Source: Chloroflexota bacterium (GTDB taxonomy: Bacteria > Chloroflexota > Anaerolineae > Anaerolineales > Anaerolineaceae). From it: a stretch of 6,693 nucleotides of DNA. Location: NCBI GenBank assembly GCA_023406965.1, contig JAEXTI010000379.1, forward strand, positions 1-6,693, in the 5' to 3' direction. Positions 1-5,080 of this stretch are shown piece by piece. Each line of letters opens with the position of its first letter. Positions within the stretch are counted from its first letter, which is position 1. Position numbers and translations under genes: made by a program. Below the pieces are notes generated by a model. It was given only the letters and a program-made list of their open reading frames with translations. It did not search any database and was not told the origin of the DNA.

Positions 1-164
1 GGATCATAAACGAAATATCTCAGCGAGAATTCTGCTTTCTCGAATTGTGCAACTCTTATAGGAATACTTTGCTGAATTCGGATCATTCACTGTAGCGAAG
101 CCACCCGCTCGGAATTTTCTCCGCCGATAAATCATAAAATCGGCATATCTCTCAACGAGGCCTC
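1..164 (+). promoter_or_regulatory. Non-coding leader upstream of the AEC transporter gene
   Basis: This stretch is AT-richer than the gene that follows, and I see no convincing reading frame in it. It should hold the promoter of the transporter gene. The best -10 candidate is TAAAAT at 135-140 (5 of 6 matches to TATAAT), but no good -35 lies about 17 bp upstream. TATAGG at 57-62 is an alternative. A small hairpin is possible at 24-42 (CGAGAA / TTCTCG, 7-nt loop). A short purine-rich ribosome binding site, ACGAGG, ends 4 nt before the ATG at 165. The promoter assignments are weak. The absence of a gene here is firmer. Confidence 0.4.
3..160. repeat. Imperfect duplicated leader segment (3-28 and 131-160)
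   Basis: Two segments share the same blocks in the same order. ATCATAAA occurs at 3-10 and 131-138. ATATCTC occurs at 15-21 and 145-151. CAGCGAGA at 21-28 resembles CAACGAGG at 153-160. The second copy overlaps the transporter's likely -10 and ribosome binding site. It could be a duplicated regulatory element or a remnant of a tandem duplication. Chance is also possible, because the blocks are short and the spacings differ by several bases. Confidence 0.3.
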
Positions 165-1103
165 ATGAACATCCTCCAAACCCTCAGCGCCACCCTGCCC
201 GTCATCCTTCTGGTCCTCCTCGGCATCCTCATCCGCCGCCTGAATTTTCTGCAAGCTGCCACCGTAACCGATTTCAAGAAACTGGTGGTCAACCTCACCC
301 TGCCGCTGCTCTTATTCAATGCCTTCGCCACCATGCAGTTCGAGGCTCGCTATTTGCTCATTGTCGTTATCATCTTGGCCGCCTGCACGCTGGTCATGTT
401 CCTCTCCTCCCATCTCAAATTCCTCCCCGGTCTCTCCTCAGACTACTCCTCCTTCCTCATGGCCGGTTTTGAAGCCGGGATGCTTGGCTATGCGATATTC
501 AGCGCCATCTACGGCGAAGCCAACATCCCCTACTTTGCCGTCGTCGATCTCGGTCAGGTTCTCTTTGTGTTTTTTATCCTCATCACCCGCCTGGAAGTCC
601 ACCAGGGCCGCCAGATCAGCCTGGCTCAAACATTCAAAACCTTCCTCAAATCCCCGGTCATCATCGGCATTCTGGCGGGCGTGGTCGCCAACTTCAGCGG
701 CATCTACGCCGCCCTGGCCGGTTGGGAACTGACCAACAGTGTGCTGAAGACTGCCGAAATTCTGGCCGGGTTGACCACTCCGCTGGTGGCCCTGATCATC
801 GGCTACGAACTGCGTTTCCAGAAAGGCCGTCTGGCCTTGCCCCTCCAGACGGTGGCACTGCGCCTGGTGTTGTGGGTTTCGCTCGCTCTGCTGTTCAACT
901 TCCTGGTCATCCGCCAGAGCCTGGGCCTCCCGCCCACCTTCGAAGCCGCCGTGATGCTCATGGCCATCCTCCCTGCCCCCTTCGTGGTGCCTTTCTACCT
1001 CAAGGAGGGCGAAAGCGAGGAGCGCGATTACATCCTCAACACCCTCTCGCTCGGCACCATCGTCACCCTCATCGGCAGCGTGATCATCCGCCTCATGTAT
1101 TAA
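165..1103 (+). CDS. AEC (auxin efflux carrier) family membrane transporter
   Basis: This is a complete 312-residue integral membrane protein of the AEC family, a size normal for bacterial members. About ten hydrophobic segments can be seen, near residues 8-25, 42-58, 62-82, 95-116, 122-141, 164-182, 194-214, 228-249, 260-278 and 290-311. Family-like features are NLTLPLLLFNAF (residues 43-54), the glycine-rich GFEAGMLGY (101-109), the KSPVIIGILAG stretch (162-172), TTPLVALIIGYEL (204-216) and PAPFVVPFYLKEG (270-282). Known AEC proteins export or exchange small organic anions or auxin-like compounds across the cytoplasmic membrane. The substrate cannot be read from this sequence. The ATG at 165 is preceded by ACGAGG with a short 4-nt spacer, and the N-terminus runs straight into the first membrane helix, so the start is likely right. 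The gene stands alone on its strand and converges with the downstream minus-strand genes, so shared function with them is not implied. Confidence 0.9.
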   Translation: MNILQTLSATLPVILLVLLGILIRRLNFLQAATVTDFKKLVVNLTLPLLLFNAFATMQFEARYLLIVVIILAACTLVMFLSSHLKFLPGLSSDYSSFLMAGFEAGMLGYAIFSAIYGEANIPYFAVVDLGQVLFVFFILITRLEVHQGRQISLAQTFKTFLKSPVIIGILAGVVANFSGIYAALAGWELTNSVLKTAEILAGLTTPLVALIIGYELRFQKGRLALPLQTVALRLVLWVSLALLFNFLVIRQSLGLPPTFEAAVMLMAILPAPFVVPFYLKEGESEERDYILNTLSLGTIVTLIGSVIIRLMY

Positions 1104-1108
1104 CGCGA

Positions 1109-1138
1109 CAGGGGAGCGATGGCATCTTCGCTCCCCTG
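1109..1138. terminator. Strong hairpin between convergent genes, likely bidirectional terminator
   Basis: CAGGGGAGCGA (1109-1119) is exactly complementary to TCGCTCCCCTG (1128-1138), giving an 11-bp GC-rich stem with an 8-nt loop. The stem can be extended by three more pairs (1105-1107 with 1139-1141) past a bulged A at 1108. It starts 5 bp after the transporter stop codon and lies 20 bp beyond the stop of the opposing gene, so it can serve both. Neither side has a run of T, so it is not a textbook Rho-independent terminator. It may act as a 3'-end stabilising or blocking structure. Confidence 0.65.
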
Positions 1139-1158
1139 CGCCCGGAAACACCCCCAGA

Positions 1159-4100
1159 TTATCTCATCAGTAGAGGCAGGAACACCTGGAAAAGCTCTTG
1201 CACAACGATGGTTCCTGTGTGCCCAAACCCGTCTGTATAAGTGTAGGTTCCCGCATGGTTAAAAGCACGGGTAAACTCATTGCCTGGCTGGAGCATACCC
1301 GAGTCCCAACCTTTCGGATCAGACAACGGATTAAGTCCGCTGAGTAAGCGTGTAAGTGGGTTGAGCATCAACGTGCTAAACGTATCCGCTGTAGCCGAAG
1401 CGCCTACCGAAGCCTGCCAGGTTACTCTACTGCCAACCGGGATCGTCACGCTTGATTGACTGAGGCCAGCAGGTGAAGATAATATCGTTTCGTTCGGCGC
1501 CGACGCACTCAAAGCGGTCAGCGGTGAATTCATATGTACAATTTCTGAAACGACCTCTATCTCAGGGCTACGCCAGGATTGGTAACCATTTTTACCAGTT
1601 GCCTGGAGGTAATACTTCCCTGGCGGAGTAAAGAAGGCATAGTAGCCGTTTGGCCCGGTCACTTGGGGGTTGATCTGGTTTTCGTACAACTCGGCCGGCC
1701 AGGGAATCCATGTCTGCCACTCATCGACCCAGTAGTAGGCCGTGACGGTGACATCGCTCAAAGGCTGGTTGGGTTCAAACACTCCAGTCGCCGAGTCGTA
1801 ACTGCCACCAGCCGTTTGATCGAAAACGAATCCGTCTGGGTCAATCAACACCTCGCCACGACCTTCTTTTTCATCCTCTCCGCTCACAAAGCCACTGCAA
1901 CTGGCTGTAATGATGACATCGTGCGCACTGTCGATATCGAAAATCCATTCTCGCCCGTTGTGTCCCGATGGGGTTGTGTATTCCACATCGTCAGCCATCA
2001 CGTGAAACGGGTTCAGCTCAGATTGGCAGCAGGAGTATAGGTGTAGTTTGGTGTTCCAAAAGCCGTATAAACCGGGCACAAGAAAATCATGGGAGGTGTA
2101 ATTACCACCCTCGTTGCGGAAATGGAATGAGTAATGCACTCCGTCCACTTCGCCTTCCCAATAAGAGCGTTGTGGGCACCACTCACCCTGCGGGTAGGAC
2201 AGCGACACCTTTTTGGAGGGTTGGCTGCACCGGTCAGCACTTTCGCAGGCAAGCGCATACAGTTGGACACCTTCCTCGACGGTCATGCTTGTAATCCAGC
2301 TGATGGAAAATTTTCCTTCGCTATCGGGTACTGTGCTGCCCACCAGCGAACCGTTTTCATAAAGCCGCACGGTGACATTTGTGCTAGATAGTCCGGTTGC
2401 AGTGAGCTGTCCACTCTCATCCAGGCACATTTCACCGTTCCAGGGGGTGATAAGCATCGGAGGAAAGAGTGGGCGTTCTGGCACGGTGACCGTGGCCGAT
2501 AAGGGAATTTCGCCCGTACTGGAATTTGATAGTGTGTATTCCATTGTTCCACCGGCAGATAGCTCAGTTCCCGAAGAGATCGTATCCGACCGCCCGGTCA
2601 TTCCCACCCAGCCGGCAGCGCCGGGGGCCAGGCCAGAGATTGAATTCCAATGATGCACACCCTCATCGGAATAATTCATTTCGGGGTACGCAGCAATCGA
2701 GGTGAGCGCGAGATCTGCCGGAAACGAGCTTTCAATCGAGTAATTTGTAACACTCAGGCTGTCTAAATAATTACCGTAGGGGATCAGGTAAGTTTGCTCA
2801 AAAGTGGTCAAGGGCGGTGCGCCGGAAGCAAGGTAGTTCACTTTCCATTGGGGAGTTCCGGCAAACAATTGAGCCGAGACGCCCGTAGTTTTACTGAAGG
2901 GGCTCTCATCTGCGCCGAGGTCGGGTGCCGTGCCAAATAGGCGCGGTTCACGGTCAATGTCATAAGTCAGCGTAAGGTCTGTGCCGGCATCTATCGCATC
3001 CGAAGCGGCAGTAAGATGATAACCGTCAAAGTCCAACCCGGCGTCCCCCTCCACGCGGATATCCGGGTCTGGCGCCCTCCAGGAGTATTGGGTTACTACC
3101 GGGCTTGGAACACTGGTTTCGTCAAATAGCACGCTGCTAAGCGAGAAATCGCCGTTAGCATTATAGACGCCGACTTGGGCATCATTGAACAGACTGTTAA
3201 AAATGTCGATTCCGCCAAAGAAAATGTAGAAGGTAGATCCATCACTGGCGGTATTACCTGAAAAAGTCACATGTTTGAATTGGGCATAGTTATCGACTCG
3301 GTTATCAATATAGATGGCTCCACCCAAACCGCCAGCCTGGTTTTCAACAAATGCGCTGTTTTCATAAAACTGGTTCACATCGCAGCAGTCTGGGGCATAG
3401 ACCGCCATAGCTCCGCCATTACCGCCGGCAGTGTTGCCGCGCAGCAGGTTGCCTTCAAATACGGAGTAGTAGCTCTCTCCGCGAGGCTCTCGTTCATGGT
3501 AAATCGCGCCGCCTTCCGCGGTAGCATGGTTATCAATGAACTGGTTGTAGCGGAAATCGATCCCATGTGCAACATGCGCGGCTCCGCCATATTGGGCCTG
3601 GTTGCCCTGAAAGAGGTTTCCTTCAAAAATAACCTGCCGAGCGAGATTCGACATGGCTCCGCCATAATACCAGTGAAATGCCCCCCCTCTGACTGTTGCC
3701 TGGTTATCAATGAATTCATTATCAATTACCTGCAAGGGAAAATTGCTCGCCATTCGGATCGCCCCGCCGTCGGCGCTAATGTTCCCCTCGAAGCGATTCT
3801 GGCGGATGACCAACCCACCGGCATTGTACGCCAGGTAGATTGCACTGCCCTGGTTATTTGAGAAGGTATTTTCCTGGATCAACGCATTTAACGTCTCCTG
3901 AATCCAGACTGCCCCGCCTTGGTCTACGATATTGGCTGAAATGGTAGAATTTAGTATCTGAAGCGAACCTTTGTATGAATAAATGGCGCCCCCATACACC
4001 TTTGCGTGATTGCCAGCGAAAGTCACATCATCGAAGACCGAATTCGTTTCATACAGGTAAACTGTACCTCGATCTCCTGTATTATTTGCAAAAGTAACCG

Positions 4101-4776
4101 CCGAAAAATTTACCGTGGAGCCCTTAGCAAACACACCGGAACCAGTTATGTAATAACCGGCATCTGCTGGAGTATTATTTTCCAGCCTGCTGTTCTCTAC
4201 AGACAGGTTGCCCCCTACCATGTATATACCAATTCCCTGACCATCATATCCCCCCTGACACCCATTGATCGTGCTGCCTGTAATGGTCAACACATTCCCG
4301 CCATCCCCGGCATAAATGCCAGGGCCATTCTGGTAAAGCGCACCATTTTTTAATTGCAATCCATCCAACATCACTTCAACGGCACTGGCCAGGAAGATCA
4401 CCCGACCCCCTAATGCTGCGTCGAGCACCGAAGGGGTGTTCTGTGTGTCGCGTAAGGTGAAACCGGTGTTGTAACCGCCATGTAGGCTGAGCGATTTATC
4501 GAAATAGGCAACCTGGTTCCTCCCGCTGTACGATTGGACGCCCGAATATGTGCCTGCCGCCAGGTAGAGCGAATCGCCTGCTTGGGCCTGGCCAATGGCA
4601 TACTGCAAGGTTTGGCAAGGTTGAGCTGGAAGAGAGCAGTCGGTGGAGTCTACGCCGGTTGGGGAGAGATAACGGATCGTACCTGCGGCATAGGCAGTCG
4701 CCGGGGATCTGCTCAATGTGTTTCCAAACAGGAGTAATAACAGCATCGCGCAGGCGAGTCGTTTCATTTGTAACAT
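1159..4776 (-). CDS. Large secreted multidomain protein with right-handed parallel beta-helix repeats
   Basis: This 1205-residue exported protein has a Sec signal peptide (residues 1-30: basic MKR, a leucine run, likely cleavage after AYA). Residues 34-80 form the opening motif common in beta-helix surface proteins, with a Cys pair (C47, C54) and GDSLYLAAGTY. Residues about 125-530 are beta-helix rungs, with GGA turns at 262, 287, 337, 364, 397, 422, 454 and 485. The helix ends in a choice-of-anchor-Q-like motif (SDAIDAGTD then PDLGADES, 592-625). After this come a beta-rich domain (about 655-768), a bacterial Ig-like domain (about 775-860), a region with several Cys (867-960), a carboxypeptidase-regulatory-like domain (about 974-1088), a cupredoxin-like domain (about 1095-1192) and the tail VFLPLLMR. 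The fold is shared by polysaccharide lyases and adhesins. I see no catalytic signature, so a surface-binding role is more likely than an enzyme. ATG 4776 is used here; ATG 4767 (MKRLACAM) is equally plausible. The gene follows the 69-residue protein by 27 bp. Confidence 0.88.
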   Translation of the reverse strand: MLQMKRLACAMLLLLLFGNTLSRSPATAYAAGTIRYLSPTGVDSTDCSLPAQPCQTLQYAIGQAQAGDSLYLAAGTYSGVQSYSGRNQVAYFDKSLSLHGGYNTGFTLRDTQNTPSVLDAALGGRVIFLASAVEVMLDGLQLKNGALYQNGPGIYAGDGGNVLTITGSTINGCQGGYDGQGIGIYMVGGNLSVENSRLENNTPADAGYYITGSGVFAKGSTVNFSAVTFANNTGDRGTVYLYETNSVFDDVTFAGNHAKVYGGAIYSYKGSLQILNSTISANIVDQGGAVWIQETLNALIQENTFSNNQGSAIYLAYNAGGLVIRQNRFEGNISADGGAIRMASNFPLQVIDNEFIDNQATVRGGAFHWYYGGAMSNLARQVIFEGNLFQGNQAQYGGAAHVAHGIDFRYNQFIDNHATAEGGAIYHEREPRGESYYSVFEGNLLRGNTAGGNGGAMAVYAPDCCDVNQFYENSAFVENQAGGLGGAIYIDNRVDNYAQFKHVTFSGNTASDGSTFYIFFGGIDIFNSLFNDAQVGVYNANGDFSLSSVLFDETSVPSPVVTQYSWRAPDPDIRVEGDAGLDFDGYHLTAASDAIDAGTDLTLTYDIDREPRLFGTAPDLGADESPFSKTTGVSAQLFAGTPQWKVNYLASGAPPLTTFEQTYLIPYGNYLDSLSVTNYSIESSFPADLALTSIAAYPEMNYSDEGVHHWNSISGLAPGAAGWVGMTGRSDTISSGTELSAGGTMEYTLSNSSTGEIPLSATVTVPERPLFPPMLITPWNGEMCLDESGQLTATGLSSTNVTVRLYENGSLVGSTVPDSEGKFSISWITSMTVEEGVQLYALACESADRCSQPSKKVSLSYPQGEWCPQRSYWEGEVDGVHYSFHFRNEGGNYTSHDFLVPGLYGFWNTKLHLYSCCQSELNPFHVMADDVEYTTPSGHNGREWIFDIDSAHDVIITASCSGFVSGEDEKEGRGEVLIDPDGFVFDQTAGGSYDSATGVFEPNQPLSDVTVTAYYWVDEWQTWIPWPAELYENQINPQVTGPNGYYAFFTPPGKYYLQATGKNGYQSWRSPEIEVVSEIVHMNSPLTALSASAPNETILSSPAGLSQSSVTIPVGSRVTWQASVGASATADTFSTLMLNPLTRLLSGLNPLSDPKGWDSGMLQPGNEFTRAFNHAGTYTYTDGFGHTGTIVVQELFQVFLPLLMR
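1162..1191 (-). other. C-terminal tail FQVFLPLLMR of the secreted protein
   Basis: The last ten codons encode FQVFLPLLMR directly after the final beta domain. From general knowledge, many exported Chloroflexota proteins end in a similar short tail, (Y/F)-(L/I)-P-(L/I) plus a couple of residues and a terminal Arg. This suggests a sorting or anchoring tag of unknown mechanism. It is unlike LPXTG or PEP-CTERM: there is no long hydrophobic helix and only one basic residue at the end. The function is not established here. Confidence 0.5.
3187..4404 (-). repeat. Beta-helix rung repeats, including short near-identical DNA repeats
   Basis: This region encodes residues about 125-530 and consists of degenerate units of roughly 25-33 residues, each with a GGA turn and a following N-x-F-x-(D/G)-N strand. 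Gaps between successive GGA motifs are 25, 50, 27, 33, 25, 32 and 31 residues. The similarity persists in the DNA. On the plus strand GCTCCGCCAT occurs at 3410-3419, 3581-3590 and 3655-3664. TGGTTATCAATGAA occurs at 3527-3540 and 3701-3714, 174 bp (58 codons, two rungs) apart. This points to growth by rung duplication. The repeats could allow slippage or recombination that changes rung number. Confidence 0.75.
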
Positions 4777-4790
4777 TTCCTTTCCCTAGA
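4777..4790 (-). promoter_or_regulatory. Ribosome binding site region with two possible starts
   Basis: Read on the minus strand, this is TCTAGGGAAAGGAA followed at once by ATG (4776-4774). AGGG lies 7 nt before that ATG, which favours it. AAGGA lies 10 nt before a second in-frame ATG at 4767-4765, which begins MKRLACAMLL, a more typical signal-peptide start. The two starts differ by three codons and give the same exported protein. The sequence does not settle the choice. Confidence 0.55.
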
Positions 4791-4803
4791 AAATCATCGA
4801 ATC

Positions 4804-5013
4804 CTACTTAAGTGCCCATTCTTCTGCCAATTGCTGCTTTTCTCGATACGCCTTCATTTCCTCTTCCAGCAACGATCGCAGCTCCTGCCAATTGGCAAAC
4901 GAATACCGGATGCCCTTTTCTACCACCTGCATCGAGCCGCAGACTTCTCGCTCGGCGGTTTCCTCATCCGGGTCCACCATCAAACGTAAAACAAGCAACT
5001 GGTATGTACGCAT
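4804..5013 (-). CDS. Small conserved-type hypothetical protein, 69 residues
   Basis: This is a complete small acidic protein that begins MRTYQLLVLRLMVDPDE. I do not know its function, but the opening resembles a family of uncharacterised short proteins I associate with Chloroflexota, in which an N-terminal beta strand (RTYQLLVLRLMVD, residues 2-14) is followed by an acidic PDEE turn. A second strand pair follows around CGSMQVVEKGIRYSF (25-39), then a C-terminal amphipathic helix (WQELRSLLEEEMKAYREKQ, 42-60). It has no signal peptide or membrane segment, so it should be cytoplasmic. There is no Shine-Dalgarno sequence before the ATG, only GTGGGTT, and a -10-like element ends 5 nt upstream, which suggests a leaderless message. 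It sits between the BTAD regulator (67-bp gap) and the beta-helix protein (27-bp gap), all on one strand, so it is probably co-transcribed at least with the latter. Its placement hints at a regulatory or accessory role, but that is speculation. Confidence 0.75.
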   Translation of the reverse strand: MRTYQLLVLRLMVDPDEETAEREVCGSMQVVEKGIRYSFANWQELRSLLEEEMKAYREKQQLAEEWALK

Positions 5014-5018
5014 AACCC

Positions 5019-5024
5019 ACTATA
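5019..5024 (-). promoter_or_regulatory. Candidate extended -10 promoter element for the 69-residue gene
   Basis: On the minus strand the sequence reads TTGCTATAGT, that is TG-C-TATAGT: a 5 of 6 match to TATAAT with the TGn extension. The A of the ATG is the sixth base after the hexamer, so a start about 6-7 bp downstream would fall on or next to the initiation codon. No good -35 is present at 16-18 bp, which would suit an extended -10 or an activator-dependent promoter. A 5-bp inverted repeat, AACCC (5014-5018) and GGGTT (5031-5035), flanks it. Confidence 0.4.
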
Positions 5025-5035
5025 GCAAGCGGGTT

Positions 5036-5053
5036 TGCCAAATCTCTGCCAAA
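5036..5053 (-). promoter_or_regulatory. Heptamer direct repeat with SARP-operator-like geometry
   Basis: On the minus strand TTTGGCA-GAGA-TTTGGCA is an exact 7-bp direct repeat with a 4-bp spacer, giving an 11-bp period. The promoter-proximal copy ends 11 bp before the candidate -10, so the pair covers the usual -35 region. Heptamer direct repeats with 4-bp spacers near the -35 are the known operator layout of Streptomyces antibiotic regulatory proteins (SARPs), with the proximal copy about 8 bp from the -10. The neighbouring upstream gene encodes a SARP-like DNA-binding domain. The link is an inference from geometry and position. A chance repeat in 67 bp is unlikely but possible. Confidence 0.4.
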
Positions 5054-5080
5054 AACAGGGAATTAAAAAAAGGAAATGAA

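Noticed and set aside
157..164. 8-bp palindrome GAGGCCTC just before the transporter start as an operator
   Set aside because: It is short and GC-rich, and half of it is the ribosome binding site. A palindrome this size is readily explained by chance.
438..1151. Long open frame on the minus strand opposite the transporter gene (237 codons)
   Set aside because: It lies antisense to a well-supported AEC membrane protein. Its translation is rich in His, Glu, Asp and Gly, as expected from reading hydrophobic codons backwards, and it resembles no family I know. It would also overlap the terminator hairpin.
3271..3861. Plus-strand open frame of 196 codons inside the beta-helix gene
   Set aside because: It is antisense to the repeat region. 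Its length is explained by the repeated codon pattern of the rungs suppressing stops in that frame. I saw no ribosome binding site or recognisable domain.
1159..4776. Beta-helix protein as a pectate lyase or other polysaccharide lyase
   Set aside because: Only the fold-type repeats are visible. I could not find a catalytic Arg/Lys or calcium-site signature typical of lyases, and the domain set (anchor-Q-like, Ig-like, regulatory-like) fits a surface or matrix protein better.
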